A stretch of DNA of 64,000 bases from Ilex aquifolium. Taxonomy: Eukaryota; Streptophyta; Magnoliopsida; Aquifoliales; Aquifoliaceae. The stretch lies in the NCBI GenBank assembly GCA_951799425.1, contig OX637394.1, positions 8,443,501 through 8,507,500 on the forward strand. Reading direction: 5' to 3'. The translations under genes were made by a program, and so were the position numbers. Under the pieces are notes generated by a model. The model saw only the letters and a list, made by a program, of their open reading frames with translations. It was not told the DNA's origin and did not search any database. Numbering within the stretch: the first letter of the stretch is position 1; each line of letters opens with the position of its first letter. Positions 35,957 through 47,400 of this stretch are shown in pieces.

Positions 35957-37726
35957 TTAGTTGGCTTGGAGTATCCTTCCATGATTTTCTTCCTCAGCAA
36001 CTGCAATAATAATGAAAAATTTAAAAGATAAGACAAGAAGAATATTTCTTGCTGAATGAAATGATCCATAATTCTAGCAGAATCGGGTCAGTGGCTTATA
36101 ATGTTCTGTTGGTAAATGATAATGAAGTTACCTTCATGAGCTCTGGTAGAGATGGGAATGTGTGGCAAGGAGTTGGAACCAGTGGGGTCGGCAAGGCGTG
36201 AAGATGAGACTGTATTGGTAGCAGCAGAGATGGGAATGTGTGGCAAGGAGTTGGAACCGGTGGGAGCGGCAAGCCGTGAAGATGAGATTGTATTGGTAGC
36301 AGCAGAGATGGGAATGTGTGGCATGGAGTTGGAACCGGTGGGGGCAGCAAGCCGTGGATATGAGATTGTATTGGCAGCAGCAGAGATGGGAATGTCTGAC
36401 GATGATTTTGCAACAGTGGAGACGAGTATGTTTGATGATGAATCGGTAGCCTTACTTGTCAATTGGGAAGGTTCTTCAGCCCGAAGAAATGAACTTACGG
36501 CCTCTCTCACTTTCTCTACCACACCCATTTCACCAGGAGTTTTTCTTGGACTTATTACCTTAGAAATGACCTGGGAAAGTGCTCTCTCATCTTCTCCAGG
36601 CTCGAGCTTGTGCATCACATACTCCTTCACCGAAACACCTTTATCCCATGTTCGCGGACTGTTATGATCTGCAGTTTCTGAATTTCGAGCCAATTTTTCC
36701 ATGCCACTAGCAGAATAGTCTCTGGCATTGTCTGATGCCTCAGGGGCTGCAACATTTAAGCCAGCAGAGTCTGCAATTTCGGTTGGCGCAGGGGTTGAAA
36801 CAGTCAAGCCTGCAATTTTAGAAGCAATTGTGTGTGTTGCATCAGATACAGCAGCATATGCTGGTGCCAGTTTCTCAGACACGGTCTCGGTTACTCTGTT
36901 ATATGCCGGTACCAGCTTCTCAGATACACTGTCAGTAATTGTTTTGTTAGGAGTAGGAAGCTTTTCTTTTTCATGTTCAACTTCATTATTGACACTGCTT
37001 GCCAAAACATGTTTCTCAGAAACTACAGGATATGCTCTTGGGTGCTGCCTTGCTGTTTCTTTGTAATTCTCAGGTGCCAGCTCTGATTCATACACTGAAG
37101 ATAAAGGCAGATGGTCAAATGAATTTGGATACCCTAGGATTGTGCACGAAACAGATTTAAAGAATAGAGTTAATGCAACAAAATTGACTGATTCGATATG
37201 CAATCAACCCTATGTAACCATTCTTATGAACCACATGTGTAATGCTTCGTATTATTGTGAAATCTTTCACTACTAGTTCATCAAGTGAAGCATGAAATTA
37301 TGACAAATAATAAAGACTATGTTGATGTTACTTGGAGCTCCCAAATATTCAGGATCTTCGTCATCTTCATCATCATCCAAGCTAACACCCCATGAGGGAG
37401 TGGTGTTATCATCAGGCAACTCATGCCCATGCTTTTTCTTGCCACTAAGAGTGTTCCTCAACTTTTTAGCCTTCTCCTTCACTTTTGTAAGAACTGATTT
37501 CCTATGTGGGCTGAGATCTTCTTCTTGGTCATGGTTCCTTCCGAGCCTAGCCGAGGCATCACCTGTGGTGCCAATGTACCATGTTAGATGCCTCCAACAT
37601 TGAGGCATAGAATGCTCATAATGATATGAAATTACCTTGCAGAAGTTGTTCGAAAGTTGGGGAGATTGGGGTTTTCGGTGTTTTAGAGGTCTCGGAAAAT
37701 CTTCGCCCACCATCAAGTTGGGCCAT
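35957..37726 (-). CDS. LTI65: Low-temperature-induced 65 kDa protein-like (LTI65/RD29 family)
   Basis: Four exons on the minus strand: 37726-37636, 37562-37332, 37094-36132, 36000-35957. All are GT-AG, phases close, and the product is 442 residues. Seen in order: a short N-terminus (MAQLDGGRRFSETSKTPKTP), the basic block KSVLTKVKEKAKKLRNTL, a DDDEDDEDPEYLGAPMYESE acidic motif, the repeated VSEKL(V/A)PAY motif, the family core GVSVKEYVMHKLEPGEDERA followed by LSQVISKVIS, and a final EEENHGRILQAN. Family members are hydrophilic, largely disordered proteins induced by cold, drought, salt and abscisic acid. Induction here is an inference from the family: I found no clear ABRE or DRE cluster upstream. 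A 26-residue repeat near the C-terminus is unusual. The last exon was placed from the splice signal and the conserved ending. Confidence 0.88.
36150..36415 (-). repeat. 78-bp coding repeat in the LTI65-like gene
   Basis: Three and a half copies of a 78-bp unit encode IPISAATNTISSSRLAAPTG followed by SNSLPH. Copies differ by single substitutions and keep frame. They lie just before the last intron. Confidence 0.9.
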
Positions 37727-38499
37727 TGCTGCTGATCCAGGAGACCAGTTTTTGAATTCTTGTCGCGTGATCTCTCACTATCTCAGTTATCTGATTTCAA
37801 CTCATGGTGCATTTCAACCCCTACAGAGAAATTTAAGAGCAAGCAGCGATTCTCAAGCATTAGTTTCCGGGTTCTTGTGCGGACTATATGCGAAAGCTGC
37901 TATTGTCTTGACAGAGAATTGGAAAAAAAAGAAGCTTGTGGGCTCTCTTTTTACATGTGGAAATGACCTAAGCTGTGTGCTTTGCTTTGGAGCCACTTTG
38001 TGGCTCTCCCAGTGTTACTCCAAAGATAGTAAATAGTTGTTGACCAGGCCTTGGAGCAACTGTTTTCCTCTCTATTAGCCTCATGCCTCGGGGAAGAAAT
38101 TTCTGGAGTCCAGGTTTGTAAATCAATTTGATGGAGGAGAATCCAGAATGGGATTAGACGGGCTACCACTTTTAACTTTCCAAGACCCTGTTATAGTTGA
38201 GAGGTCTTGTGCACTGGGTGGGTACGGCATTTGAAAAGAAAAATGGCTGGTATGATACCACAAAATTATGTGCAATCCTAGCCATTGTCTTGGCTGAAAT
38301 GACAATCATTGTCATTTGAAACAACATTGCACATAATCCCTTACCCACCATTCGATGAGGTGATAGATCATCACTCAACTACTTTTTTCTCTTGGAAATG
38401 AGCTTATCATCATCGGGCACCAAATGGAAGTTCAGTTCCCAAAATTATACATGAGAACCATTTCTCCTTAAATAGCTGCCTGAATGTAGATTTGGTAGT
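37727..38499. other. Upstream region of the LTI65-like gene
   Basis: No gene recognised. It should contain the promoter of the minus-strand LTI65-like gene; no TATA box or stress element can be singled out with confidence. Confidence 0.4.
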
Positions 38500-39695
38500 A
38501 TTGCGATCAACTTGCCGGTCTTGTGCCCCCAAAAGAGGATAGGTGTGAGGCATAAAGTAGCTCTCCTACTTGTCACTCGGCTAAAGGGCCTACTTCACAC
38601 CACTTGACAAAAGAAGAACTCCTCACTACTCGGCAAAGTCCTCAAGCCAAAAGGAAAAATGCCTCCTTCATGCCACTCGACAAAAGTGGTTCCTTCATGT
38701 CACTCGGCAAAAAGGTCTACTAAGCAAAAGTAAGAGCATCTCTAACCCACTCTCCATTTCTTTTCTTTTAGTTATTTTAGCTAGCCAAACACAAAAAATT
38801 CTCTCCAACCCACTCTCTATCCCATTCTCTATTTTCCATTTCACCCAAATAGCTCTTAAAATGTAGAGAGTCATTTAGCATCTCTAAATTCTCTCTCTAC
38901 ATTTTTCTCTCTATAAATATGTTGTATTCCTTTTAAATTATTGGATGTTGGGTGAAGTAGTTAGCTAAAATAGAGAGTGTGGTTGTAGTGAATTTGTAAA
39001 AATGGCTCTCTAAAATAGAGAATGTAATATTTAAATATATTTTGGTTAGCTATTTTGGAGAGTTGGGTTGGAGATGCTCAAGGAGGTTTTTTCAAGTCAC
39101 TCGGCATCTTCACCTTGCCCTTGCCACTCGGCATCTTCACCTCGCCCTTGTCACTCGACAAAATGGGCTCGCCCTTGCCACTCAGCTGAGGCTCGGCCAC
39201 GCCACTCAGTTGGTAAAGGCTAAAGCACTTCTAACTAGTAAGAGACTTGGGCAAGACCTTCCTTGTTCATGCTTGGTACCCAAGACAATTAAAGACGGGT
39301 CCTTCTCAATTAAGGTGTAATCTAGGACCTCGAGTCCTAATCAAATATCACTCCAAATATTTAGGCACTGGGAATATGACACTGAGGAGTTAGAGTCCCA
39401 ATGAAATGCTACTCCGATCAATCAGGGTCTAACGATAAGGACCGAGGACCAAAAATCCTAGTTTAGCTCTACCCCGTGTTTCTAGGACTTGGTGACGAGG
39501 TCAAGCCAATCACTCTATACTTTTCTTTGACTAGTTTACTGACTTAAGCATCGAAGTTTCATTGGCTGCCTTCGACCATCGGTTCACTTAGTTATTCTCT
39601 TGTTTTACAGGTTCACCAAGGTTTCTCCGCCACCCTCTCCATCCGTACGAGGTGATGCCCCTTTGCGTGGATTTATCCCCTCACAATAGGTTAAC
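38500..39695 (+). mobile_element. LTR-like retrotransposon fragment, interrupted by a MITE
   Basis: GC-richer than its surroundings, with recurring 'cactcggcaaa' and 'cgcccttgccactcggc' units (38568-38710 and 39090-39215), then 'ggacttggtgacgaggtcaa', 'gacttaagcatcgaagt' and 'ggttcaccaagg', phrases in the style of plant gypsy LTRs. No terminal repeats or target duplication were defined, so the limits are approximate. Confidence 0.4.
38734..39079. mobile_element. MITE (346 bp) with GAGCATCTC termini
   Basis: Left end gagcatctctaacccactct; right end on the minus strand gagcatctccaacccaactc. The interior has inverted 'tagctaaaatagagagt' and 'ctctctaaatt' stretches and no coding frame. Flanks (gtaa and aagg) give no clear target duplication. 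Confidence 0.75.
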
Positions 39696-39700
39696 TTTAT

Positions 39701-41161
39701 GAAAAATTTCATCTAATTCTCTGTAGTTAGCTCTAAATTCAAGGACACCTCCTCCCGATTCTAAAATTTCATTGACACTCCCTATCAGTTACTGTTTGCT
39801 TACGACATTAACAACGAACTTGTTTTACAAAAATACTTTTAGTATTTTATAGGGTAAATTTTATCCACGCCCCCTCTAAATAGGCCTAACTTCAACGACA
39901 CCTCCTTCCGATTCTAAAATTTCACTACACTCCCTTTTAGTTATATTATATTAACCTTCAAGTTCATCAATTTAATATTTATTTTTTTTAAAATTAATGT
40001 CTTTTCTTTAATTTAAACTAAATTAATATTCAATCTCATCAAAATAAAAAGAGGGGCAGGCGCCCAAGCAAGAAAGGGTTCAATGAACGCCGCAGTTCAC
40101 AATGCATAGTTTCTAACTAGAAAAGAAAGGCAAGAACCTTACTTTAGAGGTATAGGTTGCAAAGAGAGGTTAATACTGAGCGCTACCCTGGGACGGGGAC
40201 AACAGACGATAATAGAGGATGACTGTAATATCGTCTGCATCGTCTTATCATCTGCTCAACCCTAGTAAACCCGAAAGGGCGGGTACTTGAGCTCAACGGC
40301 TTGCTGCCTTAACTCAACTGTAAGAAATTTCCTTACTGAAAGAAGTACTAGAGCTATACAGGGAATGTTAAATTTTATCAAATTAACAATAAATTAATAT
40401 TTAATTTTATGAAATTAACACTAAATTAATATTTAAATTTATCAAATTAAGACCAAATTTATTCAATTTATATTAAATTTTATCAAATAATATTTAAATT
40501 TGATGTGTGAAGAGTGGTCGAATGACGTTGTGGGGAACATACGATAGTAAAAGAGTTGAAAATGAGTAGAACTTTGACATTAACTTTATCAATTGTGATT
40601 TTTATTGTAGAGAAAACATTTTAAACTAAAAAAATTATAAAAATTCGATTATGTAACCAAATGAGTGATAATATGATGACTAAAAATTATAACTTTTGTT
40701 ATCATACAATGCTTTAAAATGATAAAAATTCATGGAGATCAATTAAAAATGACTATAATTAACCTTATTTTTTTGGTAAAATGTTAAATTATTTTTTTTG
40801 GTTTTGTTTGTATGCATTTTTTATCTTATTCTGTGGAATGATTTTATTTTGTGTAAAAAATAATTTCATTAGATATAAATATATCATCTTACTTATCAAA
40901 AAAATTAAAAAAATTAAACTTTATAAAATGCCGACCTAAGGCATTTTAGTCTATTAACATAAAAGAGAATAATTTTGACATTTTCAAAGAACAGATAGTT
41001 AAATCGTACACTTTATCTACTGTCAGAAATGAAAGTTGCTGTTAGGGGGTGTCCATAATTCAAAAGTATAAACTAGAAAGAGGTGCAGTAAAGTTTCAGA
41101 ATTGGGAGGGAGTGTCATTGAATTTAGACTCAACTACAAGGGGTGTGGATGAAATTTTCCC
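39701..41161. mobile_element. TIR element (about 1.46 kb), same family as 10157-11360
   Basis: Left end GAAAAATTTCATCTAATTCT; right end on the minus strand GGGAAAATTTCATCCACACC. Both arms carry 'gtagttgagtctaaattcaa'-like sequence and 'attctgaaa' text, repeated twice in the left arm. The interior is AT-rich as in the other copy, apart from a GC-richer patch at 40050-40367. The right end lies only 16 bp from the PPR stop codon. Confidence 0.72.
40050..40367. other. GC-richer foreign-looking patch inside a TIR element
   Basis: About 318 bp with clearly higher GC than the surrounding AT-rich element, containing 'ggggcaggcgcccaagc', 'cgctaccctgggacgggga' and 'aaacccgaaagggcgggtac'. AT-rich element sequence resumes on both sides. 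The other family copy shows no counterpart. The style resembles plant mitochondrial DNA, but I cannot identify a gene in it. Confidence 0.4.
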
Positions 41162-41177
41162 ATAATTTTATTCGAAG

Positions 41178-43058
41178 TTATATCCAACTATAACCAGGCT
41201 TCTTCCTCACTCCTTTATCACACATAATCTTGCGCACACCTGCTGCATCATCCCAGTAACCTCCAGTTGCCAGCACATTAGATAGCAGTACATATGTTGC
41301 AGGATCATTAGGGGAAAGCTCGACAAGCTTTCTTGCAGCACGTCTAGCAATTTCCTTATTTCCATGAACTTGACAAGCACTTAGCAGAGCTTTGAAGACA
41401 GAAGATCCCGGATCTATTGGCATGCTATTGATAAAGGCTTCGGCTTCATGGAGGAACCCAGCTCGACCATAGAGATCCACAACACAAGCATAGTGCTCTA
41501 CTTTTGGTGGCTGAAGGGAATCATCGTTTTTCATAAAATTGAAATACTCGAGCCCTTTGTGCAGCAACCCAACATGCCCACAAGCAGAAAGAACAGCAAG
41601 GAATGTGGTTGAATTCGGTTTAATCCCACTTCTTCTCATATGTTCAAACATTTCAACGGCTTCTCTACCATAGCCATGCTGAGCACATGCTGAAAGTAGT
41701 GAATTCCACGAGATCACATCATGGTGATCCATTGAAAAGAACACCATCTTCGCATAATCAATCTTACCACATCTTGCATACATGGACACAAGCCCATTCT
41801 GTACACACACATTTGAAGCATAACCAGTCTTGAAAACTAGAGTCTGGATTTGTGTCCCCTCTTCAAGGGCCGAACTAATTCCCATTGCTTTCAAAATGCT
41901 AGTGAATGTGAACAAATCAACATCAATGCCAGCCTGCCTCATTCTAGAAAAGCATATAAAGGCTTCCTCACCATTGTCTAAGTTAGAGAAACCAGAAATA
42001 ACCGCATTCCACGAAATTTGGTCCCATACCATGACACTGGAGCATATCCTATAAAATTCCTCTAAGCTACAACCACAATCTGAATATACAGTTACCAGGG
42101 TAACTGCTAAGTATGCATTAGACTCCAGCCCTTCCTTTAGTATGTGACAATGGAGGTGTTTGCAATGGTCCAAATCATCAGGATGACAAAATGAACTCAG
42201 CAAACTATTATAAGTGACATAATTCGCTTTAAAGCCCAAACACAACATTTCTCTTACTAACATCATCGCCTCATCAGGCTGTTGATTCTGTGCATAGCCA
42301 GTAATCATTGAAGTCCATGAAACAACACTCTTATCCGGCATCTGATCAAATAGCCTCCTTGAAGCCTCAACATTTGCACATTTTGAGTACATATGAATCA
42401 AACCCGTCCCCACTACAACATTTGAGCAGAAACCAGCTTTTAAACTAAGACTATGCACCTGAGCCCCGAGCTCTCCATCTTCTAACTGAGCACAACCAAC
42501 TAGAATAGCTGATACACTAAATGGCGTTGGAGCTATTCCAGTTCTAATCATTTCCATAAATAATTCAGTGGCCATTTCAGGCCACAGGGCTTGCAAATAA
42601 CCAGAAAGCAAAGAATTCCAAGTGACTGCATTTCTTCGAGGCATTTCATCAAACAACTGTTGGCCACATGAAAGAAACCCACATTTACAGTACGTATCAA
42701 CAAGAGCACTGTTGATATACACGTTGGAATCGAAACCCAGTTTGACGATTTTGGAATGGAGTTGGATACCCAAATCGAGCGAAGCCGATTTTGAACAAAA
42801 GGATACGACTTTGTTAAAAATATAAGGGGTGTGTTCCGACCCATGATTTTGTAACTGAGCTAGGAGCTCTAAATGGAGAGACTCTGGGTTGTTTTCGGTT
42901 TGAGTAAAGGATTGGTAATTAGAGAAGATGAAAGGGCGTTCCGGCTGTGGGCTTTGGCGGTTGTGAGTCGGCAAATCGTGGGAAGATCGGTGGGTGGCTT
43001 TTGTTATTTTGTTCTTTAAGATGTATCGCCGGGGAATTGCATGGAAGCACAAGCTCAT
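41178..43058 (-). CDS. PLS-class pentatricopeptide repeat protein (E type)
   Basis: A single intronless frame of 626 codons. After an N-terminal region that could target an organelle, PPR motifs run from about residue 75 to the end: for example SALVDTYCKCGFLSCGQQLF, AVTWNSLLSGYLQALWPEM, GTGLIHMYSKCANVEASRRL and GLVSMYARCGKIDYAKMVFF, with the usual 31-36 residue spacing of alternating P, L and S motifs. The C-terminus has the E and E+ style ending GVRKKPGYSWI but no DYW domain. Such proteins bind organellar RNA and mostly act in C-to-U editing, recruiting a DYW partner; the RNA target cannot be read from this sequence. Lack of introns is normal for the family. I do not recognise the exact orthologue. 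The stop sits 16 bp from a TIR element. Confidence 0.93.
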   Translation of the reverse strand: MSLCFHAIPRRYILKNKITKATHRSSHDLPTHNRQSPQPERPFIFSNYQSFTQTENNPESLHLELLAQLQNHGSEHTPYIFNKVVSFCSKSASLDLGIQLHSKIVKLGFDSNVYINSALVDTYCKCGFLSCGQQLFDEMPRRNAVTWNSLLSGYLQALWPEMATELFMEMIRTGIAPTPFSVSAILVGCAQLEDGELGAQVHSLSLKAGFCSNVVVGTGLIHMYSKCANVEASRRLFDQMPDKSVVSWTSMITGYAQNQQPDEAMMLVREMLCLGFKANYVTYNSLLSSFCHPDDLDHCKHLHCHILKEGLESNAYLAVTLVTVYSDCGCSLEEFYRICSSVMVWDQISWNAVISGFSNLDNGEEAFICFSRMRQAGIDVDLFTFTSILKAMGISSALEEGTQIQTLVFKTGYASNVCVQNGLVSMYARCGKIDYAKMVFFSMDHHDVISWNSLLSACAQHGYGREAVEMFEHMRRSGIKPNSTTFLAVLSACGHVGLLHKGLEYFNFMKNDDSLQPPKVEHYACVVDLYGRAGFLHEAEAFINSMPIDPGSSVFKALLSACQVHGNKEIARRAARKLVELSPNDPATYVLLSNVLATGGYWDDAAGVRKIMCDKGVRKKPGYSWI

Positions 43059-43474
43059 TTTCTCACCATTTCCATTGCTGAAGAGCGAGTACTGTGTCTG
43101 TGCTACGCGCCACCCGCAGGTGAAGAAAGTTCTCTCTGGTTAGGCACTTTCATTTGGGTCAAATAATCCGTATGGGCGGGCGTGCTGCAAATTATTCGGG
43201 TCTCACATTTTATAATGTCATGTGAAAATATTAAATTTTATATTTTTCCGAAAATATTAATTTTTAAAAGTGTAATTTTAAAATTTTTATGCATAATAAG
43301 AATACATCTTTGACAAAAAATGGTAATTCAAACAAATCTAATGTAATTTAAATTTAATTAAATTCAATCTAAAGATAAACTTACTGTATAGTGGTCTGGA
43401 TATTAAAGGTTTGAGTCGTAAAAAATCTCTCCTCGTACATTAGTTTTTTTTTAATGTAAGATATAATATAATTT
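43059..43474. promoter_or_regulatory. PPR upstream region (part of divergent PPR/TOC75 intergenic region)
   Basis: The PPR start (43058) and TOC75 start (44488) face away from each other with 1429 bp between. This part is closest to PPR. The first 140 bp are GC-richer (ctacgcgccacccg) and likely leader; the rest is AT-rich. No specific site is called. Confidence 0.4.
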
Positions 43475-44270
43475 AGGAAAATATTTTAATCACACTTCTT
43501 CTAATTTATCATATCTTCAAGAACACTCCCCTCTATTATCCAAAACATCACTGATACTTCTTTTAGTTTATATTTAAACATCACCGACACCCTTACCGTT
43601 AAACTACCATTTCTAACAAAAAAAATTCATCTAAAATACTAAAATTATTCCTAAATAAACGCCAAACAATCTTTCTACATGAAATTCGATTAAAATTCAA
43701 GCCGGTTAATTTTTTTTTTTTTTATATATTAAAATTCGAGTTGATTAAAAGTCATTTTTCTACATATTAAAATTCGATTCGAGCTAATTAAATTTTATTT
43801 TTTTAAGTATTAAAATTCGAGCCAATTTGAATTCAATCTGAGCTATTAGCGCCGATTAAAATTCGACTCGAGTTGATTAAAATTTATATTTTTTTACTTA
43901 TTAAAATTCGATTCAACTTAATTAAAATTCAATTTTTATGTGTTAAAATTTGAGTCGATTAAAATTTATATTTTTTTACGTATCAAAATTCAGGCCGATT
44001 AAAATTTAATAAGAATTGATTAAAATTTGATTCGAGCCGATTAAAAACGAATTTTAATTGACTCAAATCGAATTTTAATGGGTCTGAATTTTAATACATA
44101 AAAAAATGCAGAGAAGTTTTTTTTTTAAAAATATATCATGGATAATTTAGTAAAATTATATTTTAGTTAAAACCTTTAATTTAATAAGGGTGTTAATGAA
44201 GATTCAAAAAATAGAAAGAATATCTTTAAAAATCTGATAAATTAGAAGGGATGTGACTGAAATTTTTCTT
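43475..44270. mobile_element. TIR element (796 bp) in the PPR/TOC75 intergenic region
   Basis: Left end AGGAAAATATTTTAATCACA; right end on the minus strand AAGAAAAATTTCAGTCACAT; both arms continue into 'cttctaatttatca'. Flanks are ATAATTT at 43468-43474 and 44271-44277. The interior has a degenerate repeat of 'gattaaaattcgag' (about 43690-44090). The ends resemble those of the elements at 10157 and 39701. Confidence 0.7.
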
Positions 44271-44487
44271 ATAATTTATTGTTGGAACGAGTTTTTTTTT
44301 GTTTTTTTTATCAGATTTGTAAAGAGTTGAGTATTGTTTTTTGGAAAGTAAATAAAGCCTCGTTCGTAATGTTATATCCTTCGGGCGGGCCTCTCTCATA
44401 AACCTAAAACCTCCCATCAAACACTACACCAGACCCGACTAGCAGAACCTCTCTCTCTCTCTCTCTCCCTCCTTATCCCCAACCCCA

Positions 44488-47400
44488 ATGTCGTCGATCG
44501 CCGCTCCGGGGCACCTCCTCTCTCTCAACCTCACTCCCTCCCTGCCGCCCCGGTGCAAGTTATCCCCCACCACCGTCACCACCACCACCCGCCTCCATTC
44601 CACCACCTCTCGCCACTCCACCCCTATCACATCCCACCTCCTCTCTTCCTCCCAAAACCCTAATAACATTCCCAAAACCCCTCAATCTCCCAAGAACGTC
44701 TTCTCCCTTAAGAAAACCCTAGCTGTATCCGCCGCCTCCGGCATCCTCTTACACTTAGCCTTCTCCGCCCCTTCCCTCATCAACCGTATCGGCGGCGGCG
44801 GAGGCGGCAATGGAGGTTTCGGGGGTGGTGGTGGCGGAGGTGGTGAAGGAAATGGCAATTTCTGGTCCCGGATATTTTCTCCCGCAGCAATCGCGAAAGA
44901 CGACGAACCACCTCAAGAATGGGACTCTCATGGTTTACCTGCCAACATTGTAGTCCAGCTCAACAAGCTCAGTGGATTCAAGAAATACAAACTCTCCGAA
45001 ATTCTCTTCTTCGATCGGAGACGCTGGGCCACGGTGGGCACCGAAGACTCATTCTTCGAAATGGTATCGCTTCGGCCCGGTGGTGTATATACCAAAGCCC
45101 AGCTGCAGAAAGAGCTTGAAACTCTAGCCACTTGTGGGATGTTCGAAAAAGTCGATCTTGAAGGGAAAACGAACCCGGACGGGACAATTGGGATAACGAT
45201 ATCATTCATGGAGAGCACTTGGCAGTCCGCGGATAGGTTTAGATGTATAAATGTGGGTTTGATGCCGCAGTCGAAGCCGATTGAAATGGACCCAGATATG
45301 ACTGAGAAGGAAAAGTTGGAGTATTTTAGGAGTCAGGAGAAGGATTATAGGAGGAGAATGGATAGGGCGAGGCCGTGTTTATTGCCGCCGACAGTGCACA
45401 GAGAGGTTGTGCTAATGTTGAGGGAGGAAGGGAAGGTGAGTGCCAGGTTGTTGCAGAAGATCAGGGATCAGGTTCAGAAGGCATACCATGATTTGGGGTA
45501 TGTGTGTGCTCAGGTTGTGAATTTTGGGAATTTGAATACCAAGGAAGTAGTTTGTGAGGTGGTGGAAGGGGATATTACTCAGTTGGTCATTCAGTTTCAG
45601 GATAAGCTAGGGAATGTGTGTGAGGGCAATACCCAGCTTCCCGTGATCAAGAGAGAATTGCCCAAGCAGGTATTTATGTATATATATTTTTTGGATAGAA
45701 TTTTGTGCTTAATGGGCTTTTTTTCTGCAAATTATCTCTCAAGATTCTCTTTTGCATCGCTGGTCAATTGAGTTTGTGGATATATTTCTAACAATTGGAT
45801 AGAAACCAAGTCTGTTAGGTATGTTTTTCAATCGTGACTAGATTTGTTTTGAATATTTTTTGTGTTCTTTCATTAATTATTCCAATTAACATGTTTGTAA
45901 GATAATGGTTGAAGGGTTGATGATGACAATTCACTTCTATATGGTTCAGTCTAGCCGCCATGAGAAAGAATTCATACACGTTTCAGTAGAAAGAGAAAAT
46001 TTCTACAATTTAAGCTGTGCTTGCTCTGATCCAACTCAATCTCCATTTAGGAATTTCTTTATGCTACTGTGAATAGTGAAGCAATCTTGCAAACTAGTCA
46101 AAATTTCAGTATTTGATGCACATGCCCAATGTGGTTGATTAATCAGTGAAGCGAGATTGTGATAATATTTCTGGAGATTTGGGCATACAAAATTCCTGAT
46201 CTTGTTCTTGGTCACACAGAAGCAAATATGAGCTTATTTAAGTTTCTCACACTTTAAGGCATACATACCGTATGGTTTTAGAGTTTAAGATTTCATATTG
46301 TTTTGTGCGTGCTTGACTATTGGCTAATCTTCATGTGCCTAGTAATATATTCCAGTTGATTTGTAATCTTGCCTAAGAATTTGGATGAACACCCAGTGTA
46401 TATAGTCCTGATGAACTGCTACAACTTAAAATATTCAAACCCAGGCGTAGGTTGTCGTGAAGTAAAATATAACTTGGAAGTTCGAGGTCGAACCACAGGG
46501 ATTTGAGAAAAACTTAGAACACAAGGAAAAAGAAAATAAAAAATACTTTGTTCAAAAGAATAGAGATTGATTGAGTAAAAACAGTAATTTGAAATACTAA
46601 AGCATCGGAGATACCTTTTTAATTCCACACGACAATTATTAATGATCCAGTTTTTGAACTCAATTAAGAATCAACTGAGGAGTGATCCCAATTGGAATAT
46701 GTAGCGGTGATAATATTGAAAACATTAAAGGTATTACTGATAAATTATCTGAATTAAGATAAGAATTTACTTGTAGATCACAATCATTCACTGTGCCCGA
46801 AGCTACTATAAATCAATCTTTCTAACATTTAAAACTTAATTTTATTGCAAATAAAAATCATTTATTTTATGAAAATTTTATTAATTAATCAAAGTATGGA
46901 ATAATCATTTATTTGACTCACTAGAAAACTCAAGTATTTAATGTACGTGACACAATGAATCAAGAAATTATACATTGCAAAAACTTTACTAAAATACAAG
47001 AATTAAATTGAAAGAATAAATCATGCATTAAAAAGAACATTAAATCAAAAATAATACCGTGCTTCATTGAAAGTATCTCTCCTAATTTTAGTTGGGCTTT
47101 TAGCAAGCCATAAAACAAAATACACCAAAAATTAGAAAAAAAAAGGTTAGGAAAAGAATTCTCTTTTAACTGTTGAGAGTTTTTATATATACTAAAGTAT
47201 ATGTATAGATAGGAGATTTAGGGTTGGCTTGAGAGAAATCACTTTCCAAAAAAAATCTTTTTAGGTCGAATTTCGTTTATCTAATCTTGGGGATGCGGGT
47301 ACCATATCCGCCCAGATTTTGAGCTCAATTTTTACATAGTTAGAGTCAATTCACGAAATACATTTTTATAGTTCTTGAAGTTTTCTTTCCAATGCCGCAA

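Noticed and set aside
36088-36131. Reading the LTI65-like exon 3 through to the stop at 36088
   Set aside because: A GT donor after CATGAAG and an acceptor at 36001-36002 yield the family's conserved ending EEENHGRILQAN instead.
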